A DNA stretch of 64,000 nt from Syncephalis plumigaleata (GCA_025201365.1 JAIXMF010000002.1:930001-994000); one strand, 5' to 3'. Positions 1 to 13,301 are shown, numbered from the stretch's first letter. A program made the numbers and translations. Notes: generated from the letters alone by a model not told the origin.

Positions 1-1497
1 GATGCGTGTATAGTCTTTTACTAGATCGATTGGTGAAAACCACGGACAAACACGCAGATTATGAGGGGGGAAGCGATGAGGAGTCATCTCCATTAGCAAA
101 GCCTTTATCGAGTAATGCACCTATCATTCCAGGTAGGCTGTCCTTGTCATTACCACTAAGTGACTAGCTAACTAATTTTTGTATATTTATGTATAGTAAA
201 TTCCGCTATGATTGCTGAAGCTGAACAAAAGGCGGCGACAAGACAGGCATTATCGAAACGTGTTGCCGCACAATTATTGCAAATGTCCCAGGCTGGAGTT
301 GCCTACAACTCGGCATTGAATTCGAGATCAAATGATTCTACAACCACCAATGTATCTAGTTCAAACTATATGGGATCACAAGCTGCATCAGCATCAAATA
401 CTAGTATGACGAACGTCCAATCAATACCCATGGCAAAGACGGCGAGTAGCGGTGGTAGTCGACCACGACGCAATCGTAGAATTATTACGCAAACACGTAA
501 GGTGCAGCCTATTCCGCGCGATGCCAATGGTCGTCCTATTTTGCCGGTTCAAGTAGGAATTCTCACCATTATAAGCTTGGGCACGGTTGTATACGATCGT
601 GAGGCATTCCACAACGAGCGCTACATATGGCCTGTAGGCTATACCGTACAACGTCCCTATGCAGCATGAAGTATCCCGACAAGCAAACGATATACACATG
701 TTCCGTACGAGATGGTGTTGACGGACCAAAGGTAAATGATGCATATACACTGTAATGACGAGAAATGCTAATTTGTTGTTATCGTCGTAATAGTTTTACC
801 TAGAACCGGAGGATCAACCGGATGGCGTGATTGAAGCCAATACCGCTACCGGAGCATGGACCACGGCTGTTCGTCTGGCTAATCGTGTACGCCAGCGAGA
901 ACACTCGAATTCCGCGTCTGGTCCCGATTACTTTGGATTCTCTCATCCCACGATTGCCATGCTGATCCAGGAGTTGCCTGAAGCGGAAAAGTGCAAGAAT
1001 TACGTATTCCAGAAATTTGAAGAGATGAAACCACGTCGCGCGGCTCGTTCCAAGGCGATCAATCAGCGTTACACGCCCAAGAAGCGCAAATCCAAGCCAC
1101 AGGATAAACTGGAAGGCGAGGAGGATGAAGGTCGTGAAGATGACGAGGAAGACGAGGAGGAAGAGGAAGAGATTGAAGGAGACGAGGAAGGATTTGCAGA
1201 TACAGCAGAAGATGACGAGGAAGATGACGATGACGATGACGAGGAGGCCTCTAGCCAGATGGGCATGGATATTTCCTATACCGATCCTATGGATGATGAT
1301 GAGCATGATCATCATGACGACGACGACGATGCTCATACTCATGATCATGATGTAGATCCAATAGTAACAGTAGCTCATTTAAATAACGGAACTAACAACA
1401 GAATGAGCCATCAGCTCACTATAATAATGATAATGATAATAGAATCATGTACGATCAATCACCGCATCCAGATGAAGAGGAAGAGTTGGACATTTAA
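1..1497 (+). CDS. FYR-domain protein resembling TBRG1 (5' partial)
   Basis: The protein has an FYRN block (IWPVGYTVQRPYAA, coded near 620-666) and an FYRC block (DYFGFSHPTIAMLIQELP, near 930-985) in the same order and spacing as animal TBRG1/NIAM, followed by a basic segment and a very acidic Asp/Glu/His-rich tail. FYR domains occur in chromatin proteins, so a nuclear role is inferred. The exons I can support are 3-132, 197-666, 666-731, 794-1363 and 1402-1497; the introns are 64, 62 and 38 nt long and the last has an ACTAAC branch point just before its AG. If the last intron is not removed, the frame runs to 1513 with a less natural end. At 664-667 the frame must step back one base: the family motif continues as YAA then MKYPDK, but the literal frame meets TGA. 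The N-terminus lies upstream of the window. No SET or PHD domain is seen in the visible part. Confidence 0.72.
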
Positions 1498-1737
1498 GAA
1501 TGCTGTCGTTTAATTCGTTCTATTACTATTACTATTATTACTACCACTACCACTACTAAAAACAATGTAACTTTTTGATGGTTCTTTTCTCTGACAATAA
1601 ATATCTTGCTATACTTCCGTAGTAGTCATGCATAGAATACATGTATATGTCATATTAGAGCATTATTATACAACAAAAACAGATAAGATATAAATACAAT
1701 TTATTGTTATTATCGTAGTACAATGCTTAGCTAATAG

Positions 1738-3041
1738 TTAATTCTGATTAAATGTAAAATGCGTTAATAGCAATTGATTTAGACGATCTGGCCTTTGAAC
1801 ACCAAGTGCATGTCCACATCCTTTGAACATAACGAGTGGTACATTTAGTTGGTGTGCAATTGTACTAGAGTTGGACGGCGTTATAATGATATCTTCATCA
1901 CCGGCACACACTAATACCGGAAGATGACTGTATCGAATTCGATTTAGTTCATCCTCACTAATGGATGCCTTTAAGGAGGTATTAGATACGAATCGATCAG
2001 TAGGACACTTTTCCTGATAGTACAACGTCATTGCTTGCTAAATGTGATGAATAAACAACAATGGTATGATTAGTATACACGAACATTTACTCTACAGTTG
2101 GTTAGAATTAGCCTACCATAGCAAGTAGATCCAGATTAGTTTGTTGTGGATCATTGTCGGATGGCGAGTTAAGCCATGGCTATAATAGAGGTAGTAGTAG
2201 TAATAAATATTAGCCGTGATTATGAAGTGAAATGGAACATGACAAGTATACTCACCAGAGGGAAATAGCTGTAAATGTTCATTTCCAAATAGTTTGGTAC
2301 TTCAAAGTAATGATCACCAACTGAATTCTAATAAAATAGAACGTGTACTGTTAGTCTAGTTACATATATATACATTTTTTTTCATTATTCCACTTACGAA
2401 TTGTTTATCGATACTGGTACATGCATTGACTAAGCATAATGATGCGAAACGCGCCAAGAAATGACTCGCCAATAGTTGAGCCATCAATCCACCTACACCC
2501 GTGCCGATAAGATGGATGTCATTCTTCCAATTGATATGATCCAATAAATCTACAGTATCATATACTAGATCCATCATACTAGATGAAATGTAGATTATTA
2601 GTTAGGTTATTTATATATCTATATGTATAACTTACTCAATTGATTGCTCATATCCCACTAATACATCATCGAGTATAAATAATAAACGTATTGATTAGCA
2701 AATGCTTGCTACATGTGATACACTAGTATAAATACTTACAGGAATGACTATAGTTTGATGCTCGAAAATGCATACTTGATAGCCTTGTTCAACAAGAAAT
2801 GACACTTGTCTCATGAGAAGACTAAGGAAACCACGACGTCCTATTCAATAATAAACATAAACATATGAATAAAGTGTTATAGTAGTAGTAGTACTAGTAG
2901 TAGTAAAGATAACCTACCGATAATCATAAGTACGCGTGGTGCATTGTGTTGACCATGTAATTGATACGCAATATTGAGCGGAATACGATTACCACGATCG
3001 GCAGTTCGGTAAACTCCGCGTATTACTGAATTTGTCAACAT
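1738..3041 (-). CDS. Alpha/beta-hydrolase-like protein, nucleophile serine missing
   Basis: A multi-exon gene on the minus strand with the alpha/beta-hydrolase fold order: an early strand block (APRVLMIIG), a helix and strand (LLDHINWKNDIHLIG), the nucleophile elbow, then the acid loop (VLVCAGDEDIIITPSNS) and the histidine loop (MFKGCGHALGVQRPDRL) near the C-terminus. The elbow reads G-T-G-V-G-G, where family members carry G-x-S-x-G-G, so the nucleophile position is Gly while the candidate Asp and His remain. The protein may therefore be a non-catalytic scaffold or have lost its function; the underlying codons (ggc acg ggt gta ggt) are unambiguous as written. The start at 3041 (MLTNSVIRG) is chosen because homology begins soon after it; an in-frame ATG at 3155 would add a hydrophobic extension. 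I do not assign a substrate. Confidence 0.7.
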
Positions 3042-3550
3042 ACTTGAATAAACTAAAGAGAATAAGGAAAAGATAGATAATTGCAATGTAATCACTTGCT
3101 CAATAGAATGCTTGTTGATGTGCTTTGAATAAACAACTAATAAACACGATATCATACGATCTCTTTATATTAATGTTCATGATGGCATATGAATTCTTGG
3201 CAATGACATTGACGTTTGACATTTAATACAAATGTCATTTTTGATCATGCAACCGGAAATTACCGTTCTTGGCAAGCAGTACACTTAGTCATGTCACCTT
3301 AACAATAGACATTCATATACTAATCAATTATTGTTAAGGTGATACAGTCAACTGTTTACATTTTAGTAGAATATTAATGGTTTATTTTTAAATAGTCAAC
3401 ATGCACACCATCAAATGAGTTCTTGATTAGACTGCCTGTATTAGAACAAGTCTAATACTCGATATTTGCATAAGATAATAATAGTAATAATTAGAATAGC
3501 GAATTGTTGTATGAATAGATAAAAGACTCAATATGTTATTACTATTATTA
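3042..3550. other. Intergenic region with a 13-bp inverted repeat
   Basis: This is the space between the start of the hydrolase-like gene and the end of the ELYS-like gene, both on the minus strand. It holds a perfect 13-bp inverted repeat (tcaccttaacaat at 3294-3306, attgttaaggtga at 3330-3342, 23-nt spacer) and a shorter gacattt/aaatgtc pair near 3218-3236. No coding potential is seen. It probably contains the hydrolase promoter and the ELYS 3' UTR. Confidence 0.5.
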
Positions 3551-6500
3551 TTACTCTCCAGTCTCTGATTCATTAGCATGTGCACGTCTCATACTACGGG
3601 TCAACATTCTTGCTTGTTGCCGAGGTGTATCATCTATTGCTGTCGATGATGCTATTTTCATGGCAGAAACAGGTTTCTTCGAAGGTGTATAATACGATTC
3701 TGTCATCACATTGCCGGTATTATCGGTGGAAGTGGCCGCGTCCTTGGCATGCCCTCGTCGTGTACCAGTCTTCGTCGATGTAGCAGATGGTGTGCCATGC
3801 ATACTCGATAGTGATACGAGTTCTTTCTTTGTCAAATTGAATTTATCATGACCGGTATTACTGCTGCTGTTATTACCACGTAGACGAGTGTGTGATTGAA
3901 CACGCGATGGCCATGGTGTGTCGCCATTTCTAATTAGTTGAGCGGGTACATCCTTGTGCGAAGCATCCATGCTCATTGTCTCATCATCGGTTTGTGGATT
4001 ACGGGCGCGTGTACTACGACGACTACTACTGATAGAATCGCGCTGTTCCGTCGTAGTTTTGGTTTTCTTTCTTGGCGAGTAGGCTCGTGAACGTGATGAC
4101 TTGGCAGGAGTAACGGGGGCTTTCTCGGTTGTGAATGCACCCGGTGTGCGTGACATAATGTCATCCGTGTCATTGCGTTGCTTCATGGCAGCACGTCGTC
4201 TAGTGGATCGTGTCACGGCAGGACTAGCTTGCTTAGCTCTTACAGTGCGTGGACGACGTGTAGGCGTCTCCATCATTGCACCCGTCATTTCGTGATCATC
4301 ATCTGACATGATTAGTTGATGTTTAATCGGTGATGATATTGCTGCTGCTGCTGCTCCCGATGATGATGATGCAGTAGTAGCAGTTGCTTTTCTTCGTCTA
4401 CTATCATTGTTAGTATTATGGTGTATTAACCCAATAGTTGATAGAAACTTACCGTTGAGATGTACGTGGCTGTTTATTGGCTACATTGGTTGGACGAGCT
4501 ATTGATCATTAATGGTTATTAGTGTAGTCTAATTGATTACTAAATACTTACGTGATCCATGAGATGCATCTTGATGTGCTAATGAAGGTGATGGCTGTAC
4601 ACATGGTGGGAATGGTGAATTACGCGGTAGTGGTGGTAATGGCGTTGATTTACGTCTATTGTAGCTGTTAGACACTGCTGTATCACCAGTGTATCTTTCA
4701 TCATTCTCATGACTAGTATTAGCTTGTGCGGTAGATGTATCGATTCTCTTGGCCCTATATAATCAAATGTATCGCATATTAGTAGGGATACATGACTATT
4801 GTCTATATTATAATATCGCTTACCAATCAGGTGATTGCATCTGCGATGAAGATTGAGGTGCACTAGTGTTGGGATGTGTACGAGTAAATGTAGTTGCTGT
4901 TGTTGTATCGGATTTTGTAGCAGGAGATAATCTTAAATTGGAAGAAGTTAATGTGATTGCTGTTGTTGCTGTTGCTGTTGTTGTTGCTGCAATGACGGCG
5001 ACTGCTCCTTTTCTACTAGTTGATCCCATTTCAAGTGTGGCGATTGCTGTTGAGCTTGCTGCAATGCCATAGCTCGTAATAAGCTGATCTCTCGTTCCTC
5101 GGCCGTTTGTCCTTCAATTTGATTGATCTGTTTAGAGGCAGATAAAGGCAAGAAACCTGCTAATGAAACAACTATTGATTAGTACATGAATATATACATA
5201 TTAACTTGCTATTAATTACCCGCAGTATGTGATACACTCGGTGTTTGATTCGATGTTATGGTTGTCGCCATAGTAGTAGCAGCAGCAGTAGTAGCAGCAG
5301 CAGTAGATGTTGCTGCCATTGCTGATTGTGCTAGCTGTGATGTCTTTGCCGTTGATAGTAGTAATGGTGCCACTAGAGGAAAGTGTTGATTTGGCATGGA
5401 TTGTCCTAATGATTGACTAACGGTTATGCCTACTTCCATGGCATTACGCTGAACTCGCGGTAACAATGAACGTAGATTCTCGATAATGGCATTTCTTCGT
5501 ATTGCTTGTTTACCCGTGGCACGCCGGGGATCCTCACGTTGACGAGCACGTTCATTCAGCTGAATTGCCTCAACATAGTGCACATGATGAACGTGGTACA
5601 TGATGAGAAAGTCAAGACGATAGGGTGCCTCAAAGTCCTCGCAATACTCCATTAACTGGGTTTCCTCTCCTTTGGTCAACGATGCTTGCATCAAATGATT
5701 CAGCTTGATCTTCATATTCTCGCCTTTATGTAATGGTATTAGTCAATGTATAATAATACATACAGCTATGTTTATTCGAACTCACCATTAAAGCAGTAAT
5801 CAAGCAATTGTGCAAATAATTGACCATGCTCATTGATTTCATGTCCATTATACTGGCGCTATTGTACAAGATAATTGTTCAAATAAGTATATATATGCTA
5901 TTATGCATCATTAATAGGATGTCCTACCTGTACTAGCAAGGCTTGCGGCATATTTGTATGGAGAAGTGTGTCGAATAAGAGTTGTATCCCATTGGAACTT
6001 GTCGGTTCCATTGTCGCATCTCGATAAACTGACTGGCCAATACGTAGAGTTGTGATTGACACAGAATGGCGAGTATGTCATCGGACCAGTCTACCATTAC
6101 AGTTGGCATGCAAAGCCAATCAACGCTTTGCTATTGTATATGTTATTATTACTCTGTACAATTAAAGAAAACATTGCAAACTAGTCTCATTTACCTTGTA
6201 GTTCTCTTGATCCAATAGCCAATAGCCTGTGATGGCCTGTTGATACGGCAGTGGGATAGAGTAATTTTGGAGAAAGTGCTTAGTGATGTCATCATCTTGA
6301 CAGTCTCGAACCAAATAGAATATCTATCACCTAGTCATTACCTAGTGTATCGTACAGTATAGATTTCATTCAACTTACCATACTATCCTTTTTAATTTGA
6401 TCTAATCCACTCTCGTAGATAGCCAGTATTAATTTGGCTAATTGTGATTCGCTAGTTGGCGGGTAGAGTTCGCCTACTTCCAATCCGGCAACTGCTAATA

Positions 6501-8531
6501 AACGATCAATGAATAGCTGGCTATTGAATCGTTTACGCGTAATAGCGATTTGTTTATTCTTCTTTGTCGTATAGGGGAATATCGTGAATAATGCCAATGC
6601 CTGTGCAGAATCCACCTATATACATAGACACATAGAAAAGTAAGCATTGCGTTATTCAATCATCGATTACACTGCAAATACCTCGATTTGTTCTTGTTTC
6701 TGTTAGCAATCACTCCCTCCTCGTCATCTCATCTTCTATCGGGAATACTGGTGAAGCAGGCATGGACACTAATTGATCCGAGCATAAAATGAAACACTCT
6801 TCTGATGTTGTTATCGGATAGATGATCTATATATATATTATGAGATTGTTAGTGGAATGACTTATGTGTTTTGCATAAATTAGATAGTATACCATAAAAT
6901 GATCCGAGTCAAGATTACTAAGATTATAACGCTTGACGTGCTGCTTGACTCCTTCGCCGTTGCTGTTCAATAAAGTAACCACCAAGCGTGTACTTCCCTC
7001 CGTGATGCTATCGTATTTCGCGTAATAGACCGAGTATAACACTAGTTCATTTTGTTCTATAATAGATGTGTATATATTAGTTGTCTATCTCATGTTACTC
7101 TAGTTGCATTAGTTACTTTTGACCAGGGACATCGTCAAGGTTCGACCGTAAATTCCCGATCGATTTGTATCCGCGAATGGTGTTACATGTCCAACTGCCG
7201 CCCATTGCTTTAAGCGTGGTGTCGTTCTACACACACTAACTAATGGTGCAGTCGAGCTATACACGATAGGTATACGTGAATTAATGTTTACATCGCATCA
7301 GCTATGTTATAATAATAACCTACGGTTTACCGCGTGTTTGTAAGCCATTCTGCGCTACAACACAATACCACGATCTTGCATTATCCTCGCTATTATCATC
7401 TTCATTAATTGTCATATCATCATTCGTTATAGGCTCGATGGCAATATGTGCGATACGACCTGAGCATGAGTCATTAGAATACAAAAATAACAATCATTGA
7501 TAAATGGTACGCGTCTAATTACCGTGATCTGCTATCTCCACCGCTTCTATATAGTAAAACTTGTCTTCACTGCCTACTCCACCGGTAATACGCTGGTTGA
7601 AATGATACTCGACCAATAGTACCTTGCCTCGATCGGTACCCCAAGCGATGCATATTGTATTTGAGGGCACTGCTACATTTGCTGGATCTGCCCAATAAGC
7701 AATGGAAGTAATGGGGCCGCTATGTGATTCAGGAAGGCGTTTGTATTGCTAAACAGGCAAGATATCCACGATTACAAGAGTAATTATATATATTTAGTAT
7801 TGGTATGATTAATAATGGATCAATCACTTACAGATGCTTCTATCAATGGCTCAATGCCAAATGGATCGTCCGATAATAGGAAACGATTGATATACATCTC
7901 AGAGGTACCCGTGCCTAGTAACAATAGCTGTGTCGTTACATGCCAGCTATCTTCCTCTGATTCATCGTCAAACACCTATGAAGATTGTATGAAAATACGC
8001 ATCAGCCTATGTACATATCTAGATTTGCTCTCCCGCTTATAATCATACCTGGAGTTGGAATGGTGCCGATACAACTGCACACGTAATGGAACGACCTTCT
8101 GGCAAGGGCAATTGCTTACGACGACCAAGACACGGATCGTAAACGTAGAGTCGACTCTCATTGGAGAAACGGTCAGCGGTACAAATAAGCAATACGTCGA
8201 GATCGCATATTGTAGCGCTGCATACGTATTCAATCTCGAGCTATAGTCCACGTATATTTTCAATATTAGTTATATATGCATATACATATCGTTGCTAGAC
8301 ACTTACCTCATCTGCAGAGTCACCCGCTAACTGTGCTGCGGTTATTCGTCCAAATACGTGTTCCGACAGTCGACTCATTGTTCGTACTTCGACTTGTTCT
8401 GCATCGTAACGATAAATCCACTGAGGACGTCGATGACCAGTGGCAAAGCCACCGCCAAATGTACCAGTTTGCGTGGCTAGTACTGACGCATCAAATTGAT
8501 GTCCTACCGGCTGCAATCTAATCTTTTCCAT
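3551..8531 (-). CDS. Long ELYS/AHCTF1-like nucleoporin with propeller-like N-terminus
   Basis: A multi-exon gene of about 5 kb on the minus strand. Exons from 8531 to about 6738 are beta-rich with WD-like segments (GPITSIAYWADP, ICIAWGTDRGKVLLVEYHF). Exons from about 6703 to 5700 match the ELYS helical domain: AQALALFTIFPYTTKKN, SGLDQIKKDSMIFYLVRD, SIPLPYQQAITGYWLLD, VDWSDDILAIL, LLFDTLLHTNMPQALLVQRQY, then EETQLMEYCEDF. The tail (about 5150-3551) is disordered, Gln/Ser/Thr-rich and basic, with AT-hook-like RRPRTVRAK near the last exon start. ELYS brings the Nup107-160 complex to chromatin; known fungal ELYS proteins are short and lack the propeller, so this is an animal-like architecture. 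One intron (6689-6737) is 49 nt with a CTAAC branch point. The frame must step by one base at about 6045 and again inside the CAA/CAG run near 4990. The alternative is two adjacent genes, but the exon chain is continuous. Confidence 0.66.
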
Positions 8532-9594
8532 ATTGAATCATAAATGAGACGAGTGCCCAATAAAAAGAAAGTAAAGTAGAAAGAGATAGATAGATGGAGA
8601 GCGTGTAGGAAACGAGATAATTGATTGTGTACAATAGGGTTTATCGACGCGTTCGAACTGAATTGAGAAACAACAAACAAAACAAAACAAAATAAACCAG
8701 TAAGATTGCTATTTCTATGACAATATTATTGTAAAACTGTCAACTTTAGGATCATTAATGAACACATCACATACGTGGTAGAGGCGTGCATGTTGTTCAT
8801 GTTGCTCATTCGTTTGTTTGTTTGTTTGTTTGTTTGTTTGTGTTTTAGGCAACACATCCAACCAATCAATAATCTATCTATAATATATTATTGTACAACT
8901 ACTAGACCTACTATTATGATCATCATATTATATCAGTTGTTCATGAAATAAAGTAATAATCTATAAATAAGCGTATATATTTACAATTGTAAATTATTAA
9001 TAATTTATAACACGCGATAATCAGCATCGATAATGGTACTGTTGCCACTACCACTAGTAGGGGATTGTTGCTGCCAAACGATGGACCTTGATGATAATGA
9101 AATAGTGCTCTACTTTTTCATTCTTGTGAAGGATAAGCACTTAAAAGTGAATGTACGATTTGTTTCCATCTAACATGTCGAGTAAATTAAATAAACGACA
9201 TTAATAACAAATGATTATTATACCTTTTCTATAGTACTTGATGCTAAAAGGAATAGGTCTGTGTATGTTGATACGCACGGTCAATACGAGTATCTCTCGA
9301 AAGCTTTCGTTTATTGGTATAACTTGCAAGGTTCGCGAATAGTTAGTTGCACAAGGAAGATCAGTTCTATTAGTTGTCATTTGCTTGTGTCGATCCGTGT
9401 TTGTACATGCGTTCATTTGCTATAATATAGTGACGAGCATACTACTCCGTTTACTGCCATTTCCCTCCCGCTCTCTCTCTCTCTAGTCTATTTATTATTT
9501 ATTTCAGCGCTGTCTTACCTTTATCAATTGGAAATATTACTTGTTATTACCTAGCATTTCTTACCATTTAGATAGCGATATAGATTAGAAAGCT
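8532..9594. other. Divergent promoter region with (TTTG)n
   Basis: About 1 kb between the divergently transcribed ELYS-like gene and the coiled-coil gene. It carries a TTTG tetranucleotide run at about 8811-8840 and otherwise AT-rich sequence. No coding exon is convincing on either strand. It presumably contains both promoters. Confidence 0.5.
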
Positions 9595-12500
9595 ATGTCT
9601 AGCGCAAAAATCGCATCGTATGCCATTGGAGAGCAACATTCGGATAATATCGCGACAACGAGTAATTATATGTCTAGGAAGGCAAATGTCAACATATATA
9701 ACGGAAGCAATGTGATCGATTTGGAGGAGGAAGAGCATGACTCTCTGGGTGAGCTTCCCACTCCCAATGCAATCCATAGTGTGATTCGACAGCAAAGCTC
9801 GAAGAAACGACGAATGCCGGTTCCTCGACGAAGTATGACTACAAGAAGTGCTGAAAACTCCTTTCGTAGTCGATATCGCGGTAGTGGTCACGCTGTATTA
9901 AGCGCCGGAAGCAGTCCAGGAGTGAGCGGACGCAAGAGAAGTGGCATCCCAAATTATTCGTCTCGATCCAGCACGAGCCGTACCAATGTGACTCGTCATT
10001 CCCATGACATGGGACTTGCAGCGTTGGAGCTACAAAGCGTAGTTGCACCCAATACCACCCGTACGAACAATGGTCAATCATCAAGGAGGCATTCGAAAAG
10101 ACAGGAGCATCACGGGAAACTCATGGATTCCGCTATGCAGTCAAAGAGGTCTAGTAAATCCTTGCGTCGATCAGAGAAAAGCAAGGGCAAACAGCCGGAA
10201 TATGCCTGGAAACAAAGTAGTGATCAGACATTGAATGCGTACGGACTACCCACACCGGCTAGCTCCCCTGTTTCTCATAAGCATGGCAGACGATCCAACG
10301 AAGTGACTTTCAGTCAAACTAGCAGCGATGACAATATAATCAACATGTCATGTCTTCCTTGGTTGGCAAATACAAAGCCCTCCACTAGCAGTGCGCATAC
10401 TTCCATCCTCAATGAGGAGTTTTATAAACGGTCACGCGTAAAGGTAAAAACAATTCGACGTCGTAATTGGTCATTGTCTCGCAATCTAGAAGGTATCTAC
10501 GAGTACAACTCGGACGTACCACGGCTAACTGCACTGACCGTCGGTCGTGAGTGTGTCGAGCGTGAACGATATCGAGCAAGTATAAAACAGGACAATCCTG
10601 CAGCCATCATAAGTAGGGCACGTTCCAATTCATTTCAATCAACAAATAGTACTATTAGTGAGTGGGATAATAATAATGACGATGATAACGATAGTAATAA
10701 TAACAATGCTTTGATATCCTAGATATGGTAGATAAAGCAAGGTTTTTGACGGAACCAAGCGGTAATAATCAAGCCAAGACATTACAAAGTGATGATCAGA
10801 ATAGAAATCATCCTAAAGCTAATAGTAATAATAATGAGAATAAAGATCAAGTGGATGATTACTTAGCGCTAACGCCAAATGAGATCGGTCGTTTATACGC
10901 TAAAATAACCGAGGATAGCGCTAGTTATCGTTTGCTAAGACTGGATGAACATGGACAACTATGTCGACAGATTGAAGATCTAGAGAATAATGTCGAGACG
11001 CTGGCTTATCGATTGGCCGTGGAGACGCGACTTCGTGATGGTGCATTGACACTTTATCGACTGCACAGCTCAAACAAGAAGGTGGCAGCCAGAATTGAGG
11101 ATCAGTATCGTGTAATCAATCGTAGTATGGATCAGATATGCTTGAACCTATGGCGGCAAACACGACGTGCCTGGTGTGCTAGACGATCCTTACTGGAGCA
11201 TCAAGTGTATGTCGCAGTACGCGTTGCGGACGAGTTAGAGTCAGCCTGGCATGCACTGCAAGAAACGAAGAACTCCACATAACTGAGGATGAGTTATTGA
11301 AATGACAACGATGCTTGAAGAGCAAAAAGTCAACTGGACAAGCTTAATTCAACTCTATTAGGAAAGAATAATCTTATCAAGGAGTTGCAGCAAAAGCTGG
11401 ATGATGAACGGAAGACAAAGTCTGCATCATCGGAAAGTATCGTATCCACGAAAACCGACCAGCCATCACAGCATTGGAACGTGTTATCACGTAAGTTAAC
11501 AATCTAATCGATTATTGACCTGCATTATTAACAATGAATCAATATGATGTAGTCGATGAAGATACAGGTAGCAACACTCATGGGGAATTGACTGGTCTTC
11601 AAAAAGAGGTGAACGAGACGAGGGAGCGTGAGGTGCATTACGTTCGAATTATCCAACAGCAATTGCAAGCGTTGCATGCATTACGTGCAAAAAGCTCGAT
11701 ATACGATAGTGCCAGTCAAAGTTCCGATAGTATGATGGGCGACTTTGACCTTACCTCCAAGATACCACTGGAAACCGAGCAATATATTCGAGGGCTAGAA
11801 CAGCAATTGCACCAAGCCAATACTGAAACAAGTCATTATCAATCGTGTATCACGAAATACGAGACTACCATTAGCAATTTGTATGCTCAATTGCAAGCAA
11901 CGCTAACGAGTACCGATCCCTTGTTTGAATCTTTATTTCCTAATGTTGAAACTCAACAAGAACCAAACTCATACCAAGTAACAAATGAGACTAGTGAGGA
12001 GCCTCAATCCAGGAAATAAATGAACCAGCATTTGATAATGATCAAACGCACAATGTTATTGACAATGCACCTTACAGTCTAGAAGCATTCTCGCGTGGCA
12101 TTATCGAGCTACTGGATCGTTATCGACGTCTAGCAGTATATCAGCAACTGGTTGATCAGGATCGTGTTGACGACATCGAGGAACATGCCTGGTCCTCGAG
12201 TATTTCCGGTTTCCCGATGCCCGGTGCAGTGATAACAACACGTAGGCGTCCATCAAATGACATCGTAGACAATACAGTTTACACTTCTTTATCCGGATCA
12301 ACTGTTAATCGTCCAGTTATACAAGAGGTACAACGACAATTAGTCAAGCTCATGCAAGAGTAGGTGGTGTGCCGTACTCGCACATGATGATACCATCACC
12401 GCGAACATCGGAGGATGACCCGAAATCATCAAATCACGAAGTAACGAATGATGAACGAATTCGACTTCTTGAAGACGAGATAGAAGTGCTACGTGCCAGA

Positions 12501-12599
12501 GACACGCAAGCTCGTATGTTTATCGCGCGACTCGGTCGTTCCGATAGTTTTGACTGGAAGGCAGCATCCACTCAAAATGATGATCACTCGCAGCAATAG
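9595..12599 (+). CDS. Unrecognised Ser/Arg-rich, coiled-coil protein
   Basis: I do not recognise the family. The first 370 codons from the ATG at 9595 are low-complexity and basic (repeated RRS, SRSS, KRSSKS clusters), with short acidic (LEEEEHDSLGELPTPNA) and Pro-turn (LPTPASSP) motifs, the latter resembling phosphorylation sites. From about 10,860 the protein is helical and coiled-coil-like (LDEHGQLCRQIEDLENNVE, SQLDKLNSTLLGKNNLIKEL, LQKEVNETREREV, RIRLLEDEIEVLRARD). One intron is clear, about 11,491-11,553. The coding frame needs at least six one-base steps (near 10,710, 11,270, 11,300, 11,327, 12,013 and 12,358), all in the direction of a missing base, so the exact sequence is uncertain. 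A cytoskeletal or spindle-pole/centrosomal scaffold would fit the composition but is only a guess. Confidence 0.55.
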
Positions 12600-13301
12600 T
12601 CAAGCATTTATGCCTTCATGCTTATTCGTTCGCTCACAACCATTCTCGTCATAATAAAGATCTTGTGATTTATTTGGCAATTCATAGTGCATTCTCTAGA
12701 TGTCGATATATGCAAATGCAAAAACCAGTTTTCCGCGTGTTGCCTTGTTCATGCGACCACTCACCGACTAGCCGTGCCTGACGGATAGTGTTCTTCTTTC
12801 CAACACTTTGCTAGCATTCATAATCTTTGATTCTTCGCCATATAATTGCTACTTATAAGCTTTGTTAATAGTATAGTAGGAATCAACAATTTTGTTTTCT
12901 TTTTGTTTGCTAAGCAATTGCGCCCTCCTTCGTATATATACACACCTTTTATTTAGTCTAATTACTGTATTTAAAGAACGGTCCACTAGACAAGTATCCT
13001 GAACTCGTAGTACATCCGTGCCACCAATACCGTCACTATTACTATTATTACTATTATCAAGTTAGATTTAATCCGTTATAGTTTATCAGCTAGCTATCGT
13101 AAGGCTTATTACATAATTGATAGGCCGCTCACCTTAATTTATAGAGTATATTACTGACAACATTAGTTAATTAATCAATCCTATACACGTGAACACAAAC
13201 AGATATACAAACAAATATACATACACACATAATTATTACCATATAACAATAACAATAATACATCTCAACGTCAACAACTCTCGCTAATCCAAAACGTCAA
13301 C
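12600..13301. other. Intergenic region, no gene seen
   Basis: About 700 bp between two plus-strand genes. It contains a probable poly(A) signal (aataaa-like) near 12,652, AT-rich spacer, and a long adenine/cytosine-rich leader just before the ATG at 13,302. No exon or RNA gene could be supported. Confidence 0.5.

Noticed and set aside
800-1378. Hydrophobic minus-strand frame opposite the TBRG1-like gene
   Set aside because: It is the complement of the Asp/Glu-rich tail and lacks any family feature.
660-12360. Stop-codon-linked programmed frameshifting (Euplotes-like) to explain the many frame steps
   Set aside because: In the TBRG1-like gene the step is at the stop, but in the asparaginase, TFIIIC90 and SURF4 genes homology needs the step well before the literal stop. 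One missing base fits all sites better than recoding at stops.
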